Assembly: GCF_018449695.1 (NCBI RefSeq)
Contig: NZ_JAAVUY010000005.1
Span: forward strand, 124,001 to 188,000
Length of the DNA: 64,000 nucleotides
Source of the DNA: Bradyrhizobium sp. dw_411
GTDB taxonomy: Bacteria > Pseudomonadota > Alphaproteobacteria > Rhizobiales > Xanthobacteraceae
Direction: 5' to 3'
Made by a program: the position numbers and the translations under genes. Shown here piece after piece: positions 34,197-42,800 of this stretch (within the stretch, counting starts at the first letter, position 1; every line of letters starts with the position of its first letter). The notes under the pieces are model-generated. The model did no database searches, had not been told where the DNA came from, and saw only the letters and a program-made list of their open reading frames with translations.

Positions 34197-35003
34197 CTAA
34201 GACGCGAGCCCTTCCATGATCTGGTTCGTATCGGTCACGAAACCAAAACAGAACTTGACGTTCCAAAGCGTTGCCTCGCGGCAAAAGTCGGGCGATGTCG
34301 TTCCACAGCAATCTTCCACGAGCACACAATTGTAGCCGAGGAAATGCGCGTCGGTCAGCGAGTGCAATACGCATTGATCGGTGTTGACGCCGCTAAAGAA
34401 CAGCGTCTTCACATCGAGGTTCTTGAGAATGCTGTCGAGTGGCGTGTCCCAAAAACCGCTGATGCGATATTTGTCGACCTTGATATCTTCCGGAAGCTGT
34501 TCCAGCTCGTCGACGACCGCAGCCGACCAGCTATCCTTCTCGAGCAAATGCGCGCCATTGCCCGGCAGCTCGCCACCGATGCCGATGCCGTTGCCGTCGC
34601 GATTGAAAACATACAGCGTGGTCGGCGGCAGGTTCTTGCGATCCGCACGGTTGCCCCAGTTCAGCCAAATGATCGGAACGCCGGTCGCGCGAAGTGCGGG
34701 AAGCAGGCGCTGCAGCGGCTTGATCGGCGCGCGTTCCGGACTGAGGTCGGCACCAAGCCAATCGACCCAGCCTCCCGGCGCGCAGAAATCGTTCTGCATG
34801 TCGACCACGATCATGGCCGAGCGCTTGAGATCGATCGTGATCGTCTGCGGTTCCGCGGCGATCGTCGCCAAGACCGGCGTCGCGGGCGGCATCGAGAGAT
34901 CGACATGCGTGGGGCTCACTTTCCACGTGTAAGCGCCATCGCCAATCTGCGCCATGCCCGCATCATCTTTGGTCGTTGCCATGGACATTGATTTCGCTGC
35001 CAT
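34197..35003 (-). CDS. Cysteine hydrolase, isochorismatase superfamily (RutB/biuret hydrolase-like)
   Basis: A 268-residue hydrolase. The catalytic set of the superfamily is visible: Asp in VVDMQNDFC, Lys in the KYRISGFWDTPLDSIL region and Cys in SGVNTDQCVLHSLTD. The layout, and the segment SGFWDTPLDSIL in particular, resemble RutB (ureidoacrylate amidohydrolase); biuret hydrolase and N-carbamoylsarcosine amidase belong to the same family. It would hydrolyse a C-N amide or ureido bond to release ammonia, CO2 or a carbamate. The start at 35003 has GGGAGAA upstream. It follows the LysR gene and lies next to operons of amidases and deaminases, so a ring-cleavage product is a likely substrate. 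Confidence 0.75.
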   Translation of the reverse strand: MAAKSMSMATTKDDAGMAQIGDGAYTWKVSPTHVDLSMPPATPVLATIAAEPQTITIDLKRSAMIVVDMQNDFCAPGGWVDWLGADLSPERAPIKPLQRLLPALRATGVPIIWLNWGNRADRKNLPPTTLYVFNRDGNGIGIGGELPGNGAHLLEKDSWSAAVVDELEQLPEDIKVDKYRISGFWDTPLDSILKNLDVKTLFFSGVNTDQCVLHSLTDAHFLGYNCVLVEDCCGTTSPDFCREATLWNVKFCFGFVTDTNQIMEGLAS

Positions 35004-35084
35004 CTCGCTTCTCCCTGAATGCTGCAAAGGCGCTGTTTCAGGGGTCATCTAAGCAAGGCATGTGCCAAGCAGCACAGACCGGCC

Positions 35085-36029
35085 TCACCCGCGTTCGATC
35101 GGCATCTGGCGGCGGCCACCGATCCGGCCGCTCTCGCATTCGATCCGGCAGAATTCGACAAAGGTCTCGGCCGCGAGGCTGAGCGCTTTGGCGCGGGGCC
35201 AAGCGATACCGGCATTCAAGGTTGGGATGTCCGCCGCAACCTCGCGAACCTCGATCCGGTCTCCTTCGAGCGACCATGGCCGATACATCATGTCGGACAG
35301 GATCGTGACTCCGTTACGGGACGCGATCAAACCTCGCACGGCCTCAACCGACTCGGTTCGCACGACGATGTTGGGTTCAAGCCTGTGCGCACTCCAGTAG
35401 GAATGAGTCGAGCTTTCCGCGTCGTCGATCAGAAGCTGGATGTAGGGCTGCCGGGCCACGTCCTCCAACGTGATGATTTCGGCGTCAACCAGCGGATGCT
35501 TGGGTGGCAGCCAGAGCCGACGCATCGAGCGGACCAGGGTGTGACTGACCAAATTGGCGTGCTCGGACAGGTTCGACACCAGCATCAGCCCAAGTTCATA
35601 TTTTCCGGAAACAAGACCGGCTTCGATCCCGCTGCGTTTCACTTCCTGGATCGATACTTCGATGGCGGGGAAACGCTGATGAAAGCGGGCGAGCAAGGGC
35701 GCCAGAAAATATCCGCTGATCGTGATGGTAACGGCGAGCTGGATACGACCCGAAATATCGTTGATCGGCCCCGTCATGGCGTAACCGGCGCTCTCGACGG
35801 CAGAAAGAATGTTCCTGCAATGCGCGAGCAGACGGTGGCCTTCATAGGTAAGCGTCAGTCCGCGCGGATGGCGCTCGAACAGTTTTATTCCAGACACGGC
35901 GGCGAGTTCCCCGATCGCCTCGGTCACTGCGGATGGTGAAATGCCGACCATGGAAGCGGCGGTGCTGATCTTCCCGGTCTCAGCCACCGCGACGAAATAG
36001 CGAATTTGACGGAACGTGACAGAAGCCAT
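35085..36029 (-). CDS. LysR-family transcriptional regulator
   Basis: A 314-residue LTTR: N-terminal winged helix (FRQIRYFVAVAETGKISTAA and ISPSAVTEAIGELAAVSGIKLFERH region), then an effector-binding domain from about residue 90. The start MASVTFRQIRYF at 36029 is preferred; the frame extends to 36092 without a ribosome-binding site. It is divergent from the RbsB-type operon at 36279 and upstream of the cysteine hydrolase, so it probably controls one or both in response to the imported compound or a metabolite. Confidence 0.87.
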   Translation of the reverse strand: MASVTFRQIRYFVAVAETGKISTAASMVGISPSAVTEAIGELAAVSGIKLFERHPRGLTLTYEGHRLLAHCRNILSAVESAGYAMTGPINDISGRIQLAVTITISGYFLAPLLARFHQRFPAIEVSIQEVKRSGIEAGLVSGKYELGLMLVSNLSEHANLVSHTLVRSMRRLWLPPKHPLVDAEIITLEDVARQPYIQLLIDDAESSTHSYWSAHRLEPNIVVRTESVEAVRGLIASRNGVTILSDMMYRPWSLEGDRIEVREVAADIPTLNAGIAWPRAKALSLAAETFVEFCRIECESGRIGGRRQMPIERG

Positions 36030-36278
36030 GAACCGATGGGGTCCATGGAGCGATTGAAGATCATACGTGCTGCCCGCCTCCAGCCTATTCATGAAGCATA
36101 TTTCTGCACCGCTGCATCATTCTTAGCCGACGATCGCTCGGAATTTCCGAGATCATAGATCGTAAAACGCAAGTTTACAAACACATAGCCTCAGCTTCAC
36201 TCTCGCGCCACGCCATCAGCAAAGCAGCCGCTTTTTCATTAGCGAATGAATACAACCAATGATCGCAGAGGAACGAGA
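36030..36278. promoter_or_regulatory. Divergent promoter region of lysR and the RbsB-type importer operon
   Basis: The 249-base gap is more AT-rich than its surroundings. It contains GAGATCATAGATCG and ATAGATCGTAAAACGCAA, which could harbour LysR-type T-N11-A sites, and GAGGA seven bases before the ATG at 36279. No definite operator can be named. Confidence 0.4.
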
Positions 36279-37355
36279 ATGACGCACCAATTCGAAAATG
36301 CAGCATGCGGCAGGGTCGCTCGCGCCTTTGCTGTCGCACTCGTTTTCATCGCCGGCCTCGCGGGCAGCAATATCAAGGCGAGCGCCGTGGAAATGTCTCC
36401 GGCCGCGAAAGCCGTCGTCGATTACGACAAGTCCTTCACGACGCCGAAGAAGAAATACCGGATCGCCTATCTCACCGAATGCGTGGACAATCCCTATTGT
36501 CTGGCGCGCCTTGAAGGCCTCAAGGACGCGGCAAAGAAATACGGTTTCGAATTCAAGATATTCGATGCGAATTTCAGCCCGGCGACCCAGGCGAAGGTCG
36601 TCGAGAATGCGGTGACGGAAGGCTTCGAAGGCTATCTGTTCGGGCCAGCCGCGGCGCAGCCGGGATGTGGTCTCTACAACCGCTTGCTAAAGCCCACCGG
36701 CAAACCGGTGGTGTCGATCGATATCGCGATGTGCGGCGATCCGGATTATACGCCCGGGCTTGCCGCCACGCTCACGATGCAGGGCCCCTATCATTTCGAC
36801 AACATGATGGATCACGCCTTCGCCACCTGCAAAGGAAACTGTGAGGTCGCAGCGGTTGGCGGCTTTGTCGGCTCCGATCTGTTCACCTATTGGGAAAACG
36901 CGATCAAGAAGGCCGCGGCCAAATATCCCAACGTCAAGGTGGTCGTCGATGAGCCCGCCAATTTCGATCCGCGCATCGCGCTGAAAAAAATTCAGGACGC
37001 GCTGCTGGCGCATCCGAACATCAATATCGTCATCTCGTCCTGGGACGATATGTCACGCGGCGTGGAGCAGGCCGTCGTGGCCGCCGGCAAGACACCGGGC
37101 AAGGACGTCAACATCTTCTCCGGCGGCGCTACCAAGGTCGGCGTCGACAAGGTCAAGTCCGGCAAATGGGCCTCCACGATGGCGTACCTTCCCTACCAGG
37201 AGGCCTATTACGGCGCCGCCGCGCTGATGATGGCGCTGGACGGCAAGCCGATCAACGCCCACATCGACGAGGCCCTGCTCCCCGAGATCGTCAACTCGAC
37301 CGGCACCGTCTTCATCGGTCAAGACAACGTCGACAAATACAAGCCGGTTTACTGA
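36279..37355 (+). CDS. Sugar-type ABC substrate-binding protein (RbsB/periplasmic-binding family)
   Basis: A 358-residue periplasmic protein of the RbsB-like fold. A signal sequence (VARAFAVALVFIAGLAGSNIKASA) is followed by KKKYRIAYLTECVDNPYCLARLEG, where the Cys pair is unusual for sugar-binding relatives. The start at 36279 has GAGGA seven bases upstream; a second ATG at 36246 lacks one. Although this fold is named for ribose, such systems also carry nucleosides, autoinducers and amines. The following ATPase, permease and amidase genes and the deaminases nearby favour a nitrogen compound over a sugar. Confidence 0.85.
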   Translation: MTHQFENAACGRVARAFAVALVFIAGLAGSNIKASAVEMSPAAKAVVDYDKSFTTPKKKYRIAYLTECVDNPYCLARLEGLKDAAKKYGFEFKIFDANFSPATQAKVVENAVTEGFEGYLFGPAAAQPGCGLYNRLLKPTGKPVVSIDIAMCGDPDYTPGLAATLTMQGPYHFDNMMDHAFATCKGNCEVAAVGGFVGSDLFTYWENAIKKAAAKYPNVKVVVDEPANFDPRIALKKIQDALLAHPNINIVISSWDDMSRGVEQAVVAAGKTPGKDVNIFSGGATKVGVDKVKSGKWASTMAYLPYQEAYYGAAALMMALDGKPINAHIDEALLPEIVNSTGTVFIGQDNVDKYKPVY

Positions 37356-37419
37356 GCTGGATGAACACTCGTGCGTGCGGGCCCATCTATCCCGCACGCC
37401 GGAGGGAGCAAGGAGATTG

Positions 37420-39006
37420 GTGAGCGAGCAAGTCATCGGGAGCGGAACCGCAGCGCCCCGGAACATACCGATACGCAAGCGTGATTCCAATTCGACCGTC
37501 GCGATCCGCGTCCGCAATGTGTCGAAATCGTTTCCGGGCGTGCAGGCACTGCGCGGGATCAATTTTGAGCTTCTGAGCGGAGAAGTTCACGGGCTTGTCG
37601 GCGCCAATGGCGCAGGTAAATCGACTTTTATCCGGATGCTGTCGGGGGCAAGCGTGCCCGACACCGGCGAGATCGAGGTGCAGGGCTCGCCGCTGTTGTT
37701 CGACGATCCCCGGTTGCAGAGCGGCGCCGGGATCGCCGCCATCTATCAGGAACTGACGATCATCCCGGAGATGTCGGTTCTTTCCAACGCTTTTCTCGGC
37801 AAGGTTCCGAGCCGATTTTTCGTCACCGACAAACGGCGGATGGAGCGCCGCTTTGCCGAACTGTCGGAATGGATGGGCCTGAAGATCCCGCCGCATGCGA
37901 ATGCGGGCTCGCTGTCGGTGGCCAATCAGCAGATGATCGAGATCCTGCGAGCTGTACAGACCGATCAGAACGTACTGATCATGGACGAGCCGACGGCGCC
38001 GCTCGGGCCTTACGAGCGCGCGAGGCTCTACGAACTGATCGGTCGCCTCAAGGAAAGCGGCGTGGCGATCATCTTTATTTCGCACGATCTCGATGAGGTC
38101 CTGCAATTAAGCGACCGGGTCTCCGTGATGCGGGAAGGCCTGCTGGTCGAAACCCGGACCGCGGCGAACTGGACCAAGGACACGCTGGTTCAGGCCATGC
38201 TTGGCGATGTCCAGATCGTCCCGGGCAGCAAGCGGACCCATGCGTCGGACCAGGAACTGTTGCATGTTAGCAATCTTGCCCTGCCCGGCCGCGTGTCGGG
38301 CCTGTCATTCGGACTTCATGAAGGTGAGATTCTGGGCATCGCGGGCCTGGTCGGCGCCGGACGCACCGAGGTGCTGCGCTGTATCGCCGGAGCTGAACCT
38401 TCAGCACAGGGATCGATGCGCTTTGTGGGCGTGGACTGCCCCTGGCCACGAACCATTCGCGAGGCGATCGGACGCGGCATCGTTCTCGCCCCGGAGGACC
38501 GTAAACGCCAGGGCCTGGTTCTCTCGCGCTCGTCCTTGTCCAATCTGATGCTGGCCGATCTTCCCGCCGTGGCCGTCGGGCCCGTCATCGATCGGAGCAA
38601 GACGCGCGAGCGCGGCACGGCCCTCGCCCGGCAACTCGGATTCAATCCCGAGCGGCTTGATGCCGAAGCGCTCAATCTGTCGGGAGGAAACCAGCAAAAG
38701 CTCGTGCTTGGAAAATGGCTCAACCGGAAGCCCAGGATCCTGCTGCTTGACGAACCGACAAGGGGCATCGACCTCGGCGCCAAGCAGGAAATCTTTCAGG
38801 CCATCCGCCGGCTCAGCGATCAGGGTATGGGGGTTATTCTGGTCTCGTCCGATCTCGAAGAAGTGGTCGAGCATTCCGACCGCGTCCTTGTGATGGCGCG
38901 CGGTCGCCAGATCGACATTCTCGATGGCCACGATGCCACGGTTGAACGAATACTGAATTTGATCTTCGCGGTCGAAAGCCGCGCTAGCGACGCGGGAGTT
39001 AGTTGA
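37420..39006 (+). CDS. Sugar-type ABC ATPase with two nucleotide-binding domains (RbsA/MglA type)
   Basis: A 528-residue fusion of two ATPase domains. The first has Walker A GANGAGKST and Walker B VLIMDEPTA with a signature reduced to LSVANQQMIEI. The second has GLVGAGRTE (degenerate Walker A), an intact signature LSGGNQQK and Walker B ILLLDEPTRG. This asymmetry is normal for RbsA-type proteins. The start is GTG at 37420, with AAGGAG upstream. It energises the permease that begins one base inside its stop. Confidence 0.88.
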   Translation: MSEQVIGSGTAAPRNIPIRKRDSNSTVAIRVRNVSKSFPGVQALRGINFELLSGEVHGLVGANGAGKSTFIRMLSGASVPDTGEIEVQGSPLLFDDPRLQSGAGIAAIYQELTIIPEMSVLSNAFLGKVPSRFFVTDKRRMERRFAELSEWMGLKIPPHANAGSLSVANQQMIEILRAVQTDQNVLIMDEPTAPLGPYERARLYELIGRLKESGVAIIFISHDLDEVLQLSDRVSVMREGLLVETRTAANWTKDTLVQAMLGDVQIVPGSKRTHASDQELLHVSNLALPGRVSGLSFGLHEGEILGIAGLVGAGRTEVLRCIAGAEPSAQGSMRFVGVDCPWPRTIREAIGRGIVLAPEDRKRQGLVLSRSSLSNLMLADLPAVAVGPVIDRSKTRERGTALARQLGFNPERLDAEALNLSGGNQQKLVLGKWLNRKPRILLLDEPTRGIDLGAKQEIFQAIRRLSDQGMGVILVSSDLEEVVEHSDRVLVMARGRQIDILDGHDATVERILNLIFAVESRASDAGVS

Positions 39007-40001
39007 TGAGCGACGCGGACATCCTTGCCTCAGCCCCGGCTCGGCAGACCGCCAATTGGCGCGCGCAACTGCCGACGTTGATCAGGGTCTATGGCATCAT
39101 TCTCACGCTGGTTTTGTTGCTGGCCGTGGTCACGATCGGCAACCCGGCGTTCATTTCGCAACAAAACGTCTTCAACATGGCGTCGCAATGGGCCCCCGCG
39201 GGGATCATGGCTGTCGGCATGACCTTCGTGATTCTCACGGGCGGATTCGATCTGTCGGTCGCGTCAGCCTATTCGCTGTGTGCGGTCGTTGCGGCCTATG
39301 TCGGACAAAATCACGCACCGTCGGTCTCATTCGCAGCCGCGATCGCGGTCGGTCTGGTGTTCGGGCTCGCAAACGGCATCCTGGTGGCTGTGGTTCGCAT
39401 CAATCCTTTCATTACGACGGTCGGCAGCGGCTTCATCATCAACGGCGTGGCGCTGGTGTTGACCCAGAACGCGGCGTTTCTGGTCAACAATGACGATTTC
39501 GGGATTCTCGGGGCAGGTCGCTGGCACGGAATCCCCTATTCCGGGATGTTGCTCGTGATCTTCCTGGTTTTCTTCGGTTTCGTTCTCGCCCGAACCATCT
39601 ATGGCGAAGCCATCTATGCGGTGGGCGGAAATTATGAAGCTAGCCGCTTGTCCGGCATACGGGTCAGGGCGGTGGTCGCCAGTGCCTATGTGCTGATGGG
39701 CGGCTGCGTCGGTCTTGCTGGCTGTATTGCGGCATCGCAGCTCAGCTCGGCGCAAGCCAATCTCGATCCCGGGATTATCTTCGATGTGTTGACGATCGTT
39801 GTCGTTGGCGGGACTTCACTCTCGGGCGGCTCGGGCGCGATGTGGCGAACCGCCGTTGGCCTCGGGATCATTGCGACCATCTCAAACGGCTTCGTGCTGC
39901 TCGACATCAGCCCGTACTACCAGTCGATCATTAAGGGTTCGATCATCGTTGCGGCGCTCGCGCTCGACACCGGCCTGACCCGCCTGGTGCGGGCCAAATG
40001 A
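39006..40001 (+). CDS. Sugar-type ABC transporter permease (RbsC type)
   Basis: A 331-residue permease with 8-10 membrane spans and RbsC hallmarks: TGGFDLSVASAYSLCAVV early on, YAVGGNYEASRLSGIRV in the cytoplasmic coupling loop and VVGGTSLSGGSGAMWRT near the end. The start is the ATG at 39006, overlapping the ATPase stop by one base (TGATG) with GGGAG upstream. It forms a homodimer in this family. It is followed 58 bases later by an amidase. Confidence 0.88.
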   Translation: MSDADILASAPARQTANWRAQLPTLIRVYGIILTLVLLLAVVTIGNPAFISQQNVFNMASQWAPAGIMAVGMTFVILTGGFDLSVASAYSLCAVVAAYVGQNHAPSVSFAAAIAVGLVFGLANGILVAVVRINPFITTVGSGFIINGVALVLTQNAAFLVNNDDFGILGAGRWHGIPYSGMLLVIFLVFFGFVLARTIYGEAIYAVGGNYEASRLSGIRVRAVVASAYVLMGGCVGLAGCIAASQLSSAQANLDPGIIFDVLTIVVVGGTSLSGGSGAMWRTAVGLGIIATISNGFVLLDISPYYQSIIKGSIIVAALALDTGLTRLVRAK

Positions 40002-40059
40002 ACTGAACCAGATAGTCTGCGGGCCACTGTCTTCTTCTCACTAACGATCGGAGTTCGAA

Positions 40060-41550
40060 ATGAGTTTCACGTTGGAAGAAACCTCCATCCGCGAAATTCA
40101 CGCGGCCTATCTTTCCGGGCAACTGACCTGCGTTCAGCTGGTGCAAGCCTATCTGGACCGCATATCCGCCTACGACCAGAGCGGTCCGGCGTTGAATGCT
40201 TTTGTGAAACTCAATCCGGCCGCACTCGAAGAGGCCGCCGCCCTGGATACGAAATTTGCTACAACGAGAGCGCTGAGCGGTCCGCTGCATGGCATTCCCG
40301 TAGCCGTCAAGGATCAGGCCGAGACCAAGGGTATCGAGACGCGCTTCGGCTGCGTGGGTCTTTCAGGCTACATTCCTGAAAAGGACGCCACCATCGTCGC
40401 CAAGATGAAAGCGGCGGGCGCGATCATCCTGGGCAAGACGGCGCTGCCGGATTTCGCGACATCGTGGTTCGGTTATTCCTCCGTCAACGGTGAAACCAAG
40501 AACCCCTATGATCTCGATCGCGATCCCGGCGGCTCCAGTGCCGGCACCGGCGCTGCCATCGCAGCGAATCTGGCGACGGTTGGCATTGGCGAGGACACCG
40601 GCGGATCGATCCGATTGCCGTCCAGCTTCAATAATCTTGTCGGCGTGCGCGTCACGCCAGGTCTTATCAGCCGGGCCGGGCTATCGCCGCTGGTGGTTTT
40701 CCAGGATACCGCCGGGCCGATGGGCCGAACGGTAACCGATACCGCGATCCTGCTCGATACGCTGGTCGGTTACGATCCGCAGGATCCCTACACGACTGCC
40801 TTCGTGATCGCCGACCACAAGGGCAGCTATACCCAAAACCTGAACCCGGATGGATTGAAAGGCGCCCGGATCGGCGTGCTCAAGGAGGCGTTCGGCAGCG
40901 ACGAAGATCCGGATTGTGCACAAGTCAACAAAGTGGTTCGCGCCGCCATCGCGCAGATCAAATCCGCCGGAGCCGAGATCGTCGAGGTCAGCCTGCCCAA
41001 TTTGATGGACTTCGTTGTCGAAACCTCGCTCTACATCACGCACTCGCGGCACGACATCAACAAGTTCCTGTCGTCGCGCCCGTCATTGCCCTATTCGTCG
41101 ATCGACGCGATCTACAAGGACGGGAAGTATCATAAAAATCTCGACCTGATCGACGACATCATGACCGGCCCTGCCCATCCCGAGGAGGATCCGGCCTACT
41201 ATCGCAAGCTGGCGGCCAGGGACGCTTTCCAGCGCGCCGTCGTCAAGATCATGGCTGACAATCGGTTGGACTCGATTTGCTTCCCGCCCTGCCAGGTGCT
41301 GCCGCCGACGCGCGAAGAGCTTCGCAACGGCCGCTGGCCGGTCTTGGGATTTCCGACCAACACGCTGATCGCGGCGCAAACCTGGTTGCCATCGATCTGC
41401 CTGCCCGCCGGCTTCACGACCGCGGGCGTGCCGGTGGGGATCGAGATGGTGGTATTGCCCTATCACGAGCCCGATCTGTTCAAGGTCGGCTATGCCTTTG
41501 AACAGGCAACCCGCTATCGCCGGCCGCCGCCGAGCACGCCCGCCCTTTGA
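40060..41550 (+). CDS. Amidase-signature (AS) family amidase
   Basis: A 496-residue amidase with the full Ser-cisSer-Lys triad: Lys84 (PVAVKDQ), cis-Ser160 (GGSSAGTGAA) and nucleophile Ser183 (TGGSIRLPS). It hydrolyses a C-N bond of a linear amide; in pathways for N-rich rings such enzymes open biuret, allophanate or carboxybiuret derivatives, while others act on aryl or alkyl amides. It has CGGAG upstream of the ATG and is the last gene of the RbsB-type importer operon, so its substrate is likely the imported compound or its first product. No sign of an N-terminal signal. Confidence 0.82.
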   Translation: MSFTLEETSIREIHAAYLSGQLTCVQLVQAYLDRISAYDQSGPALNAFVKLNPAALEEAAALDTKFATTRALSGPLHGIPVAVKDQAETKGIETRFGCVGLSGYIPEKDATIVAKMKAAGAIILGKTALPDFATSWFGYSSVNGETKNPYDLDRDPGGSSAGTGAAIAANLATVGIGEDTGGSIRLPSSFNNLVGVRVTPGLISRAGLSPLVVFQDTAGPMGRTVTDTAILLDTLVGYDPQDPYTTAFVIADHKGSYTQNLNPDGLKGARIGVLKEAFGSDEDPDCAQVNKVVRAAIAQIKSAGAEIVEVSLPNLMDFVVETSLYITHSRHDINKFLSSRPSLPYSSIDAIYKDGKYHKNLDLIDDIMTGPAHPEEDPAYYRKLAARDAFQRAVVKIMADNRLDSICFPPCQVLPPTREELRNGRWPVLGFPTNTLIAAQTWLPSICLPAGFTTAGVPVGIEMVVLPYHEPDLFKVGYAFEQATRYRRPPPSTPAL

Positions 41551-41580
41551 CTTCACGGAACGGGCTGAGGCGGCAGATGA

Positions 41581-42060
41581 TCAGAACGACACCTTGTCCG
41601 GCTTGGATACCCACGCCTCGTAGATCGCCCTCGCCTCGCCGGCCAGTTCCCGGTTTTGCACCATCGGAATGATCTGGCGGCTGTTGAGCGGACGGGCGAG
41701 TTCTTCGTAGAACGGCTCATCGCCAAGGCCGATGTCGCGCGAGTCGTCCATGGATAGAGCGTAATAAGCGCGATCCACGCGTGCCCACAGCATGCTGGAC
41801 ATGCACATGCAGCACGGCGCGCCGTTGGTATAAAGCTCGCATCCGGAGAGGTTGAAGGTTTTGAGCTTGGCGCTGGCGCGACGAACGGCCAGCAGTTCGG
41901 CGTGCGCGGTCGGATCGTTGCTGGAAAGAACCTCGTTGTGGGCTTCGCCGACAATCTCGCCATCTTTGACGATGACCGAGCCGAACGGGCCACCATGACC
42001 GGTGTCCATGCCGCGCTGCGCGAGTACAAGCACCCGCCGCATATATTTGGTTTCATACAT
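41581..42060 (-). CDS. CDA-fold nucleoside/guanine deaminase-like protein
   Basis: A 159-residue zinc deaminase of the cytidine-deaminase fold. The zinc and catalytic motif is HAE (His53, Glu55) in SNDPTAHAELLAVR, and PCxxC is at Cys83/Cys86 in APCCMCMS. The framework GHGGPFGSVIVKDGEIVGE resembles Bacillus-type guanine deaminase (GuaD). It would remove an exocyclic amino group from a purine or related ring, giving ammonia. It is the last gene of the minus-strand operon headed by the CodA-like amidohydrolase, 32 bases after livF, and converges with the amidase gene (30-base gap). Confidence 0.82.
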   Translation of the reverse strand: MYETKYMRRVLVLAQRGMDTGHGGPFGSVIVKDGEIVGEAHNEVLSSNDPTAHAELLAVRRASAKLKTFNLSGCELYTNGAPCCMCMSSMLWARVDRAYYALSMDDSRDIGLGDEPFYEELARPLNSRQIIPMVQNRELAGEARAIYEAWVSKPDKVSF

Positions 42061-42092
42061 CCCTTGTCTCCTTCGAAAAGTCCTGTCCGGCT

Positions 42093-42800
42093 TTAACCTC
42101 CGAGAAACGCCCGCTTGACCTCCTCGGTGTCGCGCAAGGCCGCTGCGGTGCCGGCCAGCACGATCTTGCCTACTTCGAGCACGTAGGCGCGATCGCAGCA
42201 GGCCAGCGCCTTGCCGACATTCTGTTCTGCCAGCAGCACCGAGGTGCCATCCTTCACGATCCCCCTGATCCCGGCCAGCACTTCGTCCGCCAGTTTGGGC
42301 GACAATCCCAGTGACGGCTCGTCAAGCAGCAACAGGCGCGGCTGACCCATCAACGCGCGACCGATCGCCAGCATCTGCTGCTGACCACCGGATAGCTGCC
42401 ACCCCAAGGCTTCCTGCCGTGTGGCCAGTTGCGGGAACAGGCTGAAGGCGCGGTCGACGCGGCGCGCGCGCTCGGCCTTGCCGGCAAAGACCGCGACTTC
42501 GAGATTTTCGCGCACCGTCAGCCCCGGAAACACCCGCCGGCCCTCCGGTGAATAACCGACACCCAGGCGAATCCGCTGTTCGGTTCGCAGCCCCGTGACG
42601 TCGCGATCCAGAAAGCGTAGCGCTCCACTCTTCGGGCGCAGGAAACCAACGATGGACTTGAACAAGGTGGATTTGCCGGCGCCATTCGCACCGATCAGCG
42701 CCACCGCCTCGCCGCTGCCCACCGAAAGCGTGGCGTCCTTGAGCGCAAACACAGGCCCGTACCACACGCAAAGCTTGTCGATCTCGAGTAGCCCGCTCAT
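42093..42800 (-). CDS. livF: Branched-chain amino acid-type ABC ATPase (LivF) of hydrolase-linked importer
   Basis: A 235-residue LivF ATPase: Walker A GANGAGKST, signature LSGGQQQML, Walker B LLLLDEP, and the C-terminal RDTEEVKRAFLGG. It starts with a four-base ATGA overlap with the preceding permease-ATPase fusion. With that protein, LivH and the binding protein it makes a complete Liv-type importer placed inside the hydrolase operon. Confidence 0.88.
   Translation of the reverse strand: MSGLLEIDKLCVWYGPVFALKDATLSVGSGEAVALIGANGAGKSTLFKSIVGFLRPKSGALRFLDRDVTGLRTEQRIRLGVGYSPEGRRVFPGLTVRENLEVAVFAGKAERARRVDRAFSLFPQLATRQEALGWQLSGGQQQMLAIGRALMGQPRLLLLDEPSLGLSPKLADEVLAGIRGIVKDGTSVLLAEQNVGKALACCDRAYVLEVGKIVLAGTAAALRDTEEVKRAFLGG

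Noticed and set aside
34054..34374. 106-codon minus-strand frame overlapping the end of the cysteine hydrolase gene
   Set aside because: No ribosome-binding site or recognisable domain, and it overlaps a convincing hydrolase in another frame.
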